This document shows positions 18,174-27,372 of a stretch of 64,000 nucleotides of DNA, one piece after another. The DNA comes from Spirosoma luteum DSM 19990. Its GTDB lineage: Bacteria > Bacteroidota > Bacteroidia > Cytophagales > Spirosomataceae. The notes under the pieces were generated by a model. The model saw only the letters and a list, made by a program, of their open reading frames with translations, was not told the origin of the DNA and made no database searches. Where the stretch lies: assembly GCF_000374065.1 (NCBI RefSeq), contig NZ_KB893245.1, forward strand, positions 558,001 through 622,000, in the 5' to 3' direction. Position 1 is the stretch's first letter. Each line of letters starts with the position of its first letter. The translations under genes and the position numbers were made by a program.

Positions 18174-18401
18174 AAACAGATGAAGGAGAGTGAAACGAGC
18201 TAACTGACGCTGAATATACCCGGTTTAGGCTATAAATAAAGTCCTCCGTATCGGTTCATTGCAATCTGACCGGCATATTCTGACTGAGCTGGCAACCGCC
18301 TGATTTTCTTGTTTTCTTAACATTGCTTAAGCCAGCCTTCGTAAATTTTTGTGTTGCTTTGCCGTTGCACTTTGTGACCAGCCCTTTTTACCTACTCTAC
18401 T

Positions 18402-19148
18402 ATGCAATCAATTGAGCAGCCCCCCCTGTCGTTAGTGGTGTTCGACATGGCTGGTACCACCGTTACGGATCATCACGAGGTAGAGCGCTGTTTTGCTGAG
18501 GCAGCCGCTCAAACGGGACTCTCCGTTTCGGCCGGACGCATTCTGGCCATGCAGGGTTTTGCTAAACGCTACGTATTTGAAACGCTCTGGAAAGAACAAC
18601 TGGGCAACGAGCATCCCGCTATTCAGACGCGGGTAGATGAGTCATACGCAGCATTCCGGCACGTACTGGAGCAGCATTACAAAACCCAGGGAGCAACACC
18701 TACCGAAGGGTGTCTGGAATCGTTTGCCTGGCTGCACAAGCGGGGTATTGCTATTGCCCTCACTACGGGTTTCTACCGGGTTGTGACCGACATTATCCTC
18801 GAAAAACTTGGCTGGTTAACCGGGCTTAATGAACAGCGGGTGGGTACGGCTGATAGTCTGATTCAGGTATCCATTGCCAGTGATGAAGTAGAACGGGGCC
18901 GCCCGTACCCCAATATGATTGAGCGGGCTATGCAACTGACGGGTATAAGTAACCCGAAAGCCGTTGTGAACATTGGCGATACGCCATCCGATTTATTGTC
19001 GGGCCGGGCGGCTGGCGTAGCCCTCAACCTGGGCGTTAGTAACGGCACGCATACCCAGGAACAACTAGCGGAGTACCCGCACGATAAATTGCTGGGGTCG
19101 TTGGCTGAATTACCCGCTCTGCTGGCATCCTGGCCTGTTAGTTTGTAG
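18402..19148 (+). CDS. Phosphonatase-like HAD hydrolase (PhnX relative, TIGR03351 type)
   Basis: A 248-residue HAD-superfamily protein close to phosphonoacetaldehyde hydrolase PhnX. The nucleophile loop is VVFDMAGTTVTDHHE (Asp15, with the DxAGTT form special to phosphonatases instead of DxDxT). In the cap domain, MQGFAKRYVF places Lys55 where PhnX has its Schiff-base Lys53. The later HAD basic residue is Arg in EVERGRPYPNM, as in PhnX, and the acidic motif is NIGDTPSDLLSG. Conservation of both the Asp and the Lys implies C-P cleavage of a 2-oxo-ethylphosphonate. This subfamily is known to sit beside FAD oxidoreductases rather than PhnW, as it does here (next gene 54 bases on). Whether the substrate is phosphonoacetaldehyde or a hydroxylated form is open. 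Confidence 0.88.
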   Translation: MQSIEQPPLSLVVFDMAGTTVTDHHEVERCFAEAAAQTGLSVSAGRILAMQGFAKRYVFETLWKEQLGNEHPAIQTRVDESYAAFRHVLEQHYKTQGATPTEGCLESFAWLHKRGIAIALTTGFYRVVTDIILEKLGWLTGLNEQRVGTADSLIQVSIASDEVERGRPYPNMIERAMQLTGISNPKAVVNIGDTPSDLLSGRAAGVALNLGVSNGTHTQEQLAEYPHDKLLGSLAELPALLASWPVSL

Positions 19149-19202
19149 TTGTTATGTCGTCATTACTTGTCAGTCAATCGCCATGCGGTTGTATCGTGAT
19201 TA

Positions 19203-20366
19203 ATGACTGCCAATGACCAATACCCAATCATGTACGACCTCATTATTATTGGTGCCGGGGTACTCGGTACGTTTCACGCCTATCATGCCGCTAAAGCGGG
19301 CAAACGGGTACTGCTGCTCGAAAAAGACCGATACCCGGTTGGTGCAACGGTGCGTAATTTTGGGCAGGTAGTGCCATCCGGACTGGCCGGGCGATGGTTC
19401 GGCTACGGGCGAAGAAGCTTGGAAATCTACCGGGATATTCAGCAGGAAACTGATATCACGATTCGGGAAAACGGTACCGTTTATATCGCGTCGGATGAGG
19501 ATGAATGGACACTGGCTACTGAACTCCACGACCGTTATGAGCGCATCGGCTATGCCAGTGAGCTATTGACCAAAGCGCAGTGTCTGGCCAGATACCCGTC
19601 TTTACGGCCGGATTACGCGCTGGGGGGCATCTACTTTCCGCAGGAAATGAGTGTGGAGCCGGAGCAGATGATTCATCGGCTGATTGCCCACACGCAACAG
19701 AAATACGGGGTCGATTACCGGCCTGGTTCCGCGGTTGTCGATGTGGAGCCGCGGGCGTTTGGTGCGGTTGTGACGCTCAGTAACCGGCAGCGATTTGAAG
19801 CCGGGCAGGTGCTCATCTGCTCGGGCCATGAGGTTCGGCTGTTGTTCCCGGACGTACTGGCTGATGCGGGATTGGTGGTGAGTAAGTTACAGATGTTGCT
19901 GGCGGCACCGGTGGCAGGACTGAACCTGCCGGGGAATATCCTGACGGGCCTGAGTATCCGGCGGTACGAAGCTTTTCAGGAATGTCCGTCCTACAAACGA
20001 ATTGCCGCCCATACCCCCGATCATTTGGCCGAACCCAAAAAATGGGGGATTCACATCCTGTTCAAACAGGCGACGGACGGAAGCATTATAGTGGGAGATT
20101 CACACGAGTATGCCCCTGCTACCGAAGCCGAAGACCTGGGCTACCACACGCAGGATTTTATCAACGACCTGATGCTGGCCGAAGCCCGGCGCATTGTCAC
20201 CTTCCCCTTAACCATCCAAAAAACGTGGGCGGGTTTTTACAGCCAGACCCCGGCCGAAATTTTTGAGCATCGTATTGACAAATCCATTCGCATCATAACC
20301 GGTATTGGCGGAAAGGGGATGAGTTCAAGTGCCGGGTATGCTGAAGCGACTATGAAAAACTGGTAG
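19203..20366 (+). CDS. FAD-dependent oxidoreductase, phosphonatase-associated (TIGR03364 type)
   Basis: A 387-residue D-amino-acid-oxidase-family (DAO) flavoprotein. The FAD-binding Rossmann motif, YDLIIIGAGVLGTFHAYHAA, begins just after Met10 (base 19230), which is an alternative and perhaps better start. LLEKDRYPVGATVRNFGQVVPSG fits the subfamily, and the C-terminal ITGIGGKGMSSSAGYAEA is the second flavin-contacting Gly-rich loop. Members of this clade are syntenic with the PhnX-like hydrolase and are proposed to deaminate an aminophosphonate oxidatively, giving the aldehyde that the HAD enzyme cleaves. The gene order here is the expected one. No signal peptide, so it is cytoplasmic. The natural amine substrate, including possible N-alkylated 2-aminoethylphosphonate, cannot be decided from sequence. 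Confidence 0.87.
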   Translation: MTANDQYPIMYDLIIIGAGVLGTFHAYHAAKAGKRVLLLEKDRYPVGATVRNFGQVVPSGLAGRWFGYGRRSLEIYRDIQQETDITIRENGTVYIASDEDEWTLATELHDRYERIGYASELLTKAQCLARYPSLRPDYALGGIYFPQEMSVEPEQMIHRLIAHTQQKYGVDYRPGSAVVDVEPRAFGAVVTLSNRQRFEAGQVLICSGHEVRLLFPDVLADAGLVVSKLQMLLAAPVAGLNLPGNILTGLSIRRYEAFQECPSYKRIAAHTPDHLAEPKKWGIHILFKQATDGSIIVGDSHEYAPATEAEDLGYHTQDFINDLMLAEARRIVTFPLTIQKTWAGFYSQTPAEIFEHRIDKSIRIITGIGGKGMSSSAGYAEATMKNW

Positions 20367-20405
20367 GGTTGGATTAAATCTATTAGCGACGACACCCTGA
20401 TTTAC

Positions 20406-23400
20406 TCACTGACCCAGTTTCAGTCTGGCATTGGTTCCGTAATTGATTTGTGCCCCGGGCTCAAGTACTACCCGAAGGGCCGTGGCCGTATAACCAGTCG
20501 GTAGCGTTACGGTATGTTTAATCTGTACCACATCATAACAAGTTGGTACTCGGTGACACGACCAGGTGGCCGTGTCATACCAAAATCCTGCCTGAACGGT
20601 GTAAAAAGCACCACACGTCTGAAATAAGGACGATGACGAGAAGTCCGAACTTTCGGTGGGTGAGCAGACTGCTTTGATCTGCCATTCGTAGTGGGAATCT
20701 GTAGACAGGTTTGTTATCACAACACTGCCTGAAGTTCCCGTTCCGGCCAGATCGCTGAGCGTTGTCCAGTCGGGTGACCCAACCACCCGGTAACGAATCT
20801 GAAACATTGTTGTATTATCCCCGTAGTAAAAGTACCAGCTCAGCCTGGCTGACGTAGGCCCCAGGATACTAACCGGTTGACTATTGGGTGGGTAACAGGA
20901 ATAGGTACCAAAGGAACTGGAGGTTGAGTACTCAGAGAAGACACCGTCGCCACAGTTCGATCGGACCTGCCATTCGTAACCAGTGTTTGCCTGTAATCCT
21001 GTAATCGTGGTGCTGAAACTTGTCAGGCCACTAACGTTTGTCCAGTCCGTTGTACCACTGCGTCGGTAACGGAGATCGTAGGTAACGCCTATACCCATGA
21101 TTCCCCAGCTTAGGTAAGCAGAACTGATTTTAGGTGTAGTATACATTCCCGTAGGAACCTGGCAACGGGTAGTAAATTGCTGTCCCGACGTGTACGTTGA
21201 GTTGTCGACGGTAGAGCAAACCGTTCGAACATCCCAATCGTAGATTGTGTTATTCGTCAGCCCTGTTAAACTGTAAGCAAATGTGCTGCCATTATCCGTA
21301 ACCGCCAGCTGATTGAGGGTCGTCCAGTCAGAAGTTCCGGCTATCCGATAACGAACGTCGAATAATGTACCCGTTTCGACGGAGGTGGACCATCGGAGGC
21401 TTATGGACGTAGCGGATGGTAGATACGTATATGGGTAGGAAGGAGCTAAACAAACCGTGGTAAAGGAAGCGCCTGTTGCGTAATCAGACTGAGTATTGGA
21501 CGAACAACTATTCCGAACCCGCCACTCATAGGTTGTATTACTGGTTAGCCCCGTGAGGGAATATGTTAGGCTGGAGCTGGCTGAAGCCGCCATAATGTTG
21601 CTGATAGTGAGCCAGTCAGTAGTGCCTGATGGCCGGTATTGCACTTGAAAAGTAGCATTGGTTTCAGGAATATAGGCGTAAGGAATGTACCAGGACAGTT
21701 TCGCTGTGGAGGCTTTGGGAGATGCATACAGGTTTATGGGCGTTTGGCAGGTTGGAGTAAAGGTGAGTGTGGTAGAATAGTCAGAACTCTCAGTCATGGA
21801 ACAAACGCTTTTGACCTGTGCCTCATACATAACGTTGGACGTCAACCCGCTAAGGAGATAGGGGGTATATTCCCCAGTAGTTGTCTGATCAATAGTTGTC
21901 CAGGTAGAGCTACCTACAGGACGGTACCGAAGGGCGTACGTACGCCCTGTTTCGTAGAAGGGAGCGCCCCACACCAGTGAGACAGCCGTTGAATTATTCG
22001 AACTTACCTGCAAGGTGGGTATCGGGCAGGCCAGGGTAGTAAACAATTGCACTGGGCTAAAATCGGTTGTGACAGTCATTGAGCCAGGACAGGTACCCTG
22101 TACCCGCCACTCATAGGATGAGACCGAGTTCAGACCCGATAGGGAATAATAAGTACTGCTAATGCCGTCAATGGTGGTCCAGTCCGTTGAACTCAGGGGA
22201 CGCCATTGTAGCGTGTGAACTTCGGGGTAACCAGATACCCAACTCAGTGAGGCTGTTGTACGGGATGGGTAGGCAGTATACGGAACGGGGATGGGACAAA
22301 TGGTTGTAAAATTAACCGGGTTGGTGTAGGTAGTTGTCCCTGTCGTTCTGACCTGCCATTCATAGGATGTATTAGCGGATAATCCGGTTAACGTTGTCGT
22401 GAAATCTGGCAGATTAGTGTACAGTATCCAGCTTGAAGACCCCACGGCACGCCATTGTACATCGTAGGTGGCTCCCATCCCGGCACTGTTCCAGTTCAAC
22501 CGGGCAGAGGTCCCCGTAATGTTGGTGGTCGTGGGGGTCAGGTAGGACACAAATCGGATGGCGAAGGTTGTGCTAAGGCTGCCCGTTGTCGTGTTGGATG
22601 GCCGAACGCGATAATAGTATTGCGTATTCAACACCACGTTGTCATCTGTATACGTTGAAACGTTCGGCGCTACACCAGCAATGGGCACAAAACCCTCATT
22701 GGGTAAACTGGAGCGTTCAATAAAATACCCCATTGCATTGACCGCATTGGCCTGCCATGTCAGCATAATGGATTGACCACTCACACTCCCGGTCAGGCTG
22801 CCGGGAGCCGTTACATTAGTGGCCGGTGCATCGAGGGTGTAAGCGGTGTGCGTTTGCCGCAGTGCCAGGGCAGCCTGCATTCGTTCGTATTGACCGGGAG
22901 AAAAATCGTGCGTACACGAACCGTAATAGGACATTATGTTGGTAGTGGATGGCATGTAAGCATCCCCATTCGCATCACGTGCCGTACTGTTGGGGTCATA
23001 GTGTAAACAATCATTGGGGTATATCAGGTTTGCTCCGGCCATATTGTACGGGTCGGCGGGTGTATCACAAATCAGATCGCCATCGGTCGTACAGTTGGCA
23101 CCGGGGCCCCTGGTAACCAACTCCGTTGTTACACCTGTACCCAGCGAACCATTGCCGGAATTCTGACCAAACGTGTGAATCAGGTTGAAGTTGTGCCCCA
23201 ATTCATGGGGTACCAGGCGGTTTCCCATATCCTCAATGTTGTTTTCGTTAAGTATAAATGACCGGGTAGAGTAAATGGCATTATCCGGATAAGAAGCATA
23301 GCCACCCAGCCCCTGAGTTGAAAACTGATTGACATAATATTGATTCATGGCATTATACGCATCATAGGCATCTACTGACTGGCCATCGTACGAATTGTAC

Positions 23401-23786
23401 ATAGCATCGTTGTCGATGTAATCAGGTGTTGACCCGGCAAAGTAGAACTGGATGCCCATCCCGTTGAGCAGATAGTAGCTGTTGGTCAAAGCCATTATTT
23501 GATTCATGCTGGCCAGATTGTAGCCACCGGTACCATTGCTTAGCCGTATAATGTGCGGACGAATAGGGACGTAAGTGATGGGCTGCGTGGTGGTAGATGT
23601 GGTCTTCTTCTGGAGTAACGCTCTGTCACCTTCTGCTACCAGCGCCCGGGCCTGCCCAGGCGTAAGGTCTACGGTGCCGCAAAACGGGATGGGAACAGGA
23701 ACGGGAGCTGTTTGAGCCTTTACCGCTGAGGCAGTTAGCAACAGGCCTGATAAAGAGCACAGGATTAAAAATAGAAAGTTTAGCAT
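20406..23786 (-). CDS. Secreted M43 (pappalysin-like) metalloprotease with multiple FnIII domains
   Basis: An 1126-residue exported protein. The signal peptide is residues 1-25. The M43 catalytic domain runs from about 70 to 320, with the extended zinc site HELGHNFNLIH at 194-204 and a Met-turn candidate SYYGSCTHDFSPGQ further on. From about residue 335 come roughly eight fibronectin type III domains, each ending in a YEWxVR/YxWxV strand followed by a Cys-containing linker (for example TTICPIPVPYT, TTLACPIPTL). The C-terminus (QAGFWYDTATWSCHRVPTC ... GAQINYGTNARLKLG) resembles the start of a beta-helix/G8-type module. A role in cleaving host or matrix protein, or maturing a surface protein, is inference. 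It diverges from susC across a 251-base shared promoter region. Confidence 0.87.
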   Translation of the reverse strand: MLNFLFLILCSLSGLLLTASAVKAQTAPVPVPIPFCGTVDLTPGQARALVAEGDRALLQKKTTSTTTQPITYVPIRPHIIRLSNGTGGYNLASMNQIMALTNSYYLLNGMGIQFYFAGSTPDYIDNDAMYNSYDGQSVDAYDAYNAMNQYYVNQFSTQGLGGYASYPDNAIYSTRSFILNENNIEDMGNRLVPHELGHNFNLIHTFGQNSGNGSLGTGVTTELVTRGPGANCTTDGDLICDTPADPYNMAGANLIYPNDCLHYDPNSTARDANGDAYMPSTTNIMSYYGSCTHDFSPGQYERMQAALALRQTHTAYTLDAPATNVTAPGSLTGSVSGQSIMLTWQANAVNAMGYFIERSSLPNEGFVPIAGVAPNVSTYTDDNVVLNTQYYYRVRPSNTTTGSLSTTFAIRFVSYLTPTTTNITGTSARLNWNSAGMGATYDVQWRAVGSSSWILYTNLPDFTTTLTGLSANTSYEWQVRTTGTTTYTNPVNFTTICPIPVPYTAYPSRTTASLSWVSGYPEVHTLQWRPLSSTDWTTIDGISSTYYSLSGLNSVSSYEWRVQGTCPGSMTVTTDFSPVQLFTTLACPIPTLQVSSNNSTAVSLVWGAPFYETGRTYALRYRPVGSSTWTTIDQTTTGEYTPYLLSGLTSNVMYEAQVKSVCSMTESSDYSTTLTFTPTCQTPINLYASPKASTAKLSWYIPYAYIPETNATFQVQYRPSGTTDWLTISNIMAASASSSLTYSLTGLTSNTTYEWRVRNSCSSNTQSDYATGASFTTVCLAPSYPYTYLPSATSISLRWSTSVETGTLFDVRYRIAGTSDWTTLNQLAVTDNGSTFAYSLTGLTNNTIYDWDVRTVCSTVDNSTYTSGQQFTTRCQVPTGMYTTPKISSAYLSWGIMGIGVTYDLRYRRSGTTDWTNVSGLTSFSTTITGLQANTGYEWQVRSNCGDGVFSEYSTSSSFGTYSCYPPNSQPVSILGPTSARLSWYFYYGDNTTMFQIRYRVVGSPDWTTLSDLAGTGTSGSVVITNLSTDSHYEWQIKAVCSPTESSDFSSSSLFQTCGAFYTVQAGFWYDTATWSCHRVPTCYDVVQIKHTVTLPTGYTATALRVVLEPGAQINYGTNARLKLGQ

Positions 23787-23992
23787 GGGAGGGAGGGGTA
23801 GGGAACGGGAGGCAAGTAAGTGAATTTGCTAGTTGTATACAATACCGAATAATATGTTTAGATACTAAGCGGATGAGAAAAGAGGGGAATCGATCTGGTA
23901 CCAGATTTACGGTATTATTTTTCCGTGACCAACGCGGATAACTAGTCACAATCGCTTGATATACAATTAATAATGGCGTAATCTCATACGTC

Positions 23993-24000
23993 TACTTTTG
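23993..24000 (+). promoter_or_regulatory. Candidate -7 promoter element for the first susC gene
   Basis: TACTTTTG matches the Bacteroidota -7 consensus TAnnTTTG and ends 37 bases before the susC ATG. A matching TTTG at -33 is not evident. A very similar block (TCTACTTTTA) occurs upstream of the second susC on the minus strand. Confidence 0.4.
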
Positions 24001-24037
24001 CAGGTAGTTACCTACTTACTACTAACCTGTATATGTT

Positions 24038-27000
24038 ATGACGTCTACTTTACCAATCCTGGTATCATCCTCCGGGTCAGCTGCCAATCGTGCGCCAGGC
24101 CGATTATGGGTGGTCCTTTTGTTTTGTCTGCTGCCTGGTTTCGCAGCCGTGGCACAAACTATTTCAGGGCGGGTTACCTCTACTGATGACAACCAGCCGC
24201 TTCCGGGGGTCTCTATCCTGGTGAAAGGGAGCACCACCGGAACCACTACCCTGGCCAATGGTACGTACTCGATAAGTACACCGGCAAATGCTACGCTGAC
24301 GTTCTCCTTTATCGGATACGAAGCAAAGGAAGTACTCGTCAGTAACCGCACTACGGTTGATGTTTCGCTGGCTGTTGGTACATCGACGCTGAGCGAGATA
24401 GTCGTTACGGCCCTCGGCATCAAAAAAGATAGTCGCACTATTGGCGTGGCTATTCAATCGCTCGATGGAGCCAGCGTGACCAAAGCCCGCGAACCGAACC
24501 CGATCAACTCACTAGTGGGAAAGGTGGCCGGACTAACCATTGGGGCCAGTGCCGAGCTGCTGCGCCGACCCAACATCGTGCTACGGGGTAATACCGATGT
24601 ACTGTTCGTTATTGATGGGGTACCTGTCAACTCGGATACCTGGAACATCAGCCCCGACGACATCGAGACTTATTCGGTTCTGAAAGGGGCTTCGGCTTCG
24701 GCCCTGTACGGATTCCGGGGTAAAAACGGAGCCATCATGATTACGACCAAACGCGGCTCGAAAGACAAACGTGGTTTCCAGGTCGACGTGAATACGAGCC
24801 AGATGTTCGACAATGGCTTTCTGGCCATTCCCAGGCTACAGAACGAATATGGCCCCGGCGACCACGGTGTGTACGCCTTCCGTGATGGCCGAGGTGGTGG
24901 TTATAATGATGGCGATTACGACATCTGGGGGCCTGCTTTTAATGGGCAGTTGATTCCACAGTACGACAGCCCGGTTACCCCTGGCCAGAGCTACACCACT
25001 ACGTATGCTAATCCGGCGGTTCAGCCGTTCGTTAGCGACCGCCAGCCGACGCCTTATGTGGCCCGGGGTGCTGATAACCTGTCCCGCTTTTTGCAGACCG
25101 GCATTCTATCAACCAACAATATTGCCGTTTCATCATCGGGGGAGAAATATGACCTCCGCTTCTCACTCTCGCACAGTTACCAGCGTGGTCTGGTGCCCAA
25201 TACGAAGCTGAACAGCACTACGTTCAAAATATCGACCGGCTATACTTTTACCGACCGACTCCGGTTTATGGCCGATGTTCAGGTGAACCGCCAGTATACG
25301 CCTAATATTCCGGATGTGGATTACGGTCCCAACTCGCTGATTTACAACGTGGGTATTTGGGGTGGTGCCGACTGGGATGTCGATCAGTTGAAGAGCTACT
25401 GGCAGCCCGGTAAAGAAGGTATCCAGCAGATTTACGCCGAATACCAGCGATACAACAACCCCTGGTTCGTATCCAGGGAGTGGCTGCGGAGTCATTATAA
25501 AACGGACATTATTGGTCAGACTTCGCTGAATTATACCATAGCACCGGGGCTGGATGCCACCTTACGGACGCAGGTATCGACCTGGAACCTGCTGCGGACG
25601 GAAAAAATGCCCTACTCGGCTACGGCTTATGGCCGCGAGGAAGCCCGGGGCGACTACCGCGAAGACCGCCGGAATCTGCTCGACAATAACACCGACCTGC
25701 TCATTAAATTCAATCGGCAGGTAATGCCCTCCCTGAGCATCAATGCTATTGCCGGGGGTAACATGCGGGTGTATAATTACAACTCGAACTTTACCTCCAC
25801 CAACTACCTGAACGTGCCGGGTGTTTACACGTTTGCCAACTCGGCCAACCCGCTGATTGCCTCCAGCTACTCGGCCGATATGCGGGTACTGTCGGCCTAT
25901 TATTCGGCCGATTTCACCCTGCGCGATTTTGTTACTCTCTCCACTACGGGCCGGGTCGACAAACTCTCGACGCTGCCGCAAGGGAATAACACATTCTTCT
26001 ATCCATCGGTAGCCCTGAGTACGGTGGTATCCGACTACGTGAAACTGCCTGCGGCCATTTCGTTTCTGAAGATACGCGGCTCTTTTGCCAACGTGAAAGA
26101 TGCCCTCACCCAGTCGACCATTGGGGTGCCGCAGTTTCCTCTGGGCTACGGTCAGCAATACCAGTCGGCTTATGATGGCCCAACGTATCAGAACTCGGCC
26201 GTATATGGCACACCCCTTACGTACAACAACCAACCATCGGCCTACTATACCAACACGCTGAATAATCCGGATATTAAACCCAACTCGACCTCCCAGTTCG
26301 AGACCGGGCTGGATGTGCGTTTCCTCAACAACCGGCTCACCTTCGATGCCGCTTACTACATCAGCAACGATGGCCCGCGGATTTTTAACCTGCCCATCTC
26401 CGAAACCACGGGCTACTCGTCGTTGCTGGTGAACGGCATCAAGACCCAGAAAAAAGGGGTTGAACTCTCGTTAACGGGCCAGGTACTGCGTCGGCCAAAC
26501 GGGCTGAACTGGAATGTGCTGGCCAACTGGTCGACGTACACCGAGCGGTACAAAGAGTTTTACCCCGGTGTAAATTCGCTAAACACGTTCTTTAAAGTGG
26601 GAGATCGCGTCGATAGCTACTACACCAGAACGTACGTCTACTCGCCCGATGAACAAATTATCAATGATGCCGGTGGTCGGCCAATTATCGGACCGGTATC
26701 CCAATATGTTGGGAATATCAACCCCGACTGGGTGTGGGGTGTTAACAACCGGTTTAATTACAAAGCATTTTCCTTCAGCTTCCAGTTCGATGGACGCGTA
26801 GGTGGCGTTATCTCCGACTATGTCCAGCAGAAGACTTACGCTGGTGGTCGGATTATCAATACGGTGCAGGGCATCATGGGCGAGGCCCGCAAACAGGATG
26901 TACTGGGTGTGAAGTCGTACGTAGGTGAAGGCGTCGTAGTCTCCAACGGGGGGCAAATCAACTACGACGCCGACGGTCGCGTGACCAACTACGGAGAGCT

Positions 27001-27313
27001 TCAATTTGCGCCAAACACAACGAAAGCCTTTTTGCAGGATTACATCGCCCGCCGGTATGGGTTTGATGGGGGCAATATCATCAGCCGCACGTTTACCAAA
27101 CTGCGGGAGGTTGTCATCGGCTATAGTTTGCCGTCCGGCCTGCTGAGCCGTGTTGGCGTAAAGCAGGCGACGGTATCACTCGTAGGGCGTAACCTGCTGT
27201 ACTTTGCTGAGCGCAGCGACATCGACATCGACCAGTTTACGGGCAATGGCCGCTCCGATTTACAAACGCCTACCACGCGCCGGTACGGAATTAACCTCAA
27301 TCTAACTTTTTAA
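24038..27313 (+). CDS. SusC/RagA-family TonB-dependent outer-membrane transporter
   Basis: A 1091-residue SusC-type transporter. A long N-terminus ends in a signal peptide (LWVVLLFCLLPGFAAVAQ). A carboxypeptidase-D regulatory-like beta-sandwich follows (ISGRVTSTDDNQPLPGVSI ... LSFIGYEAKEVLV), then the plug domain (LSEIVVTALGIKKDSRTIG ... VLRGNTDVLFVIDGVPVNS, SVLKGASASALYGFRGKNGA) and a 22-strand-type barrel ending RRYGINLNLTF. SusC forms the outer-membrane channel that SusD lids; TonB energises import. The SusD gene follows after 59 bases. The ligand is unknown; its place between the phosphonatase-like pair and the phosphoesterase/PhnZ-like genes suggests an organophosphonate or phosphate ester. 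Confidence 0.96.
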   Translation: MTSTLPILVSSSGSAANRAPGRLWVVLLFCLLPGFAAVAQTISGRVTSTDDNQPLPGVSILVKGSTTGTTTLANGTYSISTPANATLTFSFIGYEAKEVLVSNRTTVDVSLAVGTSTLSEIVVTALGIKKDSRTIGVAIQSLDGASVTKAREPNPINSLVGKVAGLTIGASAELLRRPNIVLRGNTDVLFVIDGVPVNSDTWNISPDDIETYSVLKGASASALYGFRGKNGAIMITTKRGSKDKRGFQVDVNTSQMFDNGFLAIPRLQNEYGPGDHGVYAFRDGRGGGYNDGDYDIWGPAFNGQLIPQYDSPVTPGQSYTTTYANPAVQPFVSDRQPTPYVARGADNLSRFLQTGILSTNNIAVSSSGEKYDLRFSLSHSYQRGLVPNTKLNSTTFKISTGYTFTDRLRFMADVQVNRQYTPNIPDVDYGPNSLIYNVGIWGGADWDVDQLKSYWQPGKEGIQQIYAEYQRYNNPWFVSREWLRSHYKTDIIGQTSLNYTIAPGLDATLRTQVSTWNLLRTEKMPYSATAYGREEARGDYREDRRNLLDNNTDLLIKFNRQVMPSLSINAIAGGNMRVYNYNSNFTSTNYLNVPGVYTFANSANPLIASSYSADMRVLSAYYSADFTLRDFVTLSTTGRVDKLSTLPQGNNTFFYPSVALSTVVSDYVKLPAAISFLKIRGSFANVKDALTQSTIGVPQFPLGYGQQYQSAYDGPTYQNSAVYGTPLTYNNQPSAYYTNTLNNPDIKPNSTSQFETGLDVRFLNNRLTFDAAYYISNDGPRIFNLPISETTGYSSLLVNGIKTQKKGVELSLTGQVLRRPNGLNWNVLANWSTYTERYKEFYPGVNSLNTFFKVGDRVDSYYTRTYVYSPDEQIINDAGGRPIIGPVSQYVGNINPDWVWGVNNRFNYKAFSFSFQFDGRVGGVISDYVQQKTYAGGRIINTVQGIMGEARKQDVLGVKSYVGEGVVVSNGGQINYDADGRVTNYGELQFAPNTTKAFLQDYIARRYGFDGGNIISRTFTKLREVVIGYSLPSGLLSRVGVKQATVSLVGRNLLYFAERSDIDIDQFTGNGRSDLQTPTTRRYGINLNLTF

Positions 27314-27322
27314 GAACACCAG

Positions 27323-27356
27323 CCCGGCTCCCTGTCTAACCCGATAGAGAGCCGGG
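27323..27356 (+). terminator. Intercistronic hairpin between susC and susD
   Basis: CCCGGCTC (27323-27330) pairs with GAGCCGGG (27349-27356), an 8-bp GC-rich stem in the 59-base gap. There is no T tract, so it is more likely an mRNA-stabilising or attenuating structure that sets the susC:susD ratio than a full terminator. Confidence 0.45.
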
Positions 27357-27372
27357 TAAACCATTATATACC

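Noticed and set aside
20406..23786. Tandem DNA repeats in the M43 gene as a repeat array
   Set aside because: The periodicity is of fibronectin type III domains at the protein level; the DNA has diverged and is not a repeat array.
20406..23786. Type IX secretion C-terminal signal on the M43 protein
   Set aside because: The C-terminus resembles a beta-helix/G8-type start and not a recognisable T9SS sorting domain.
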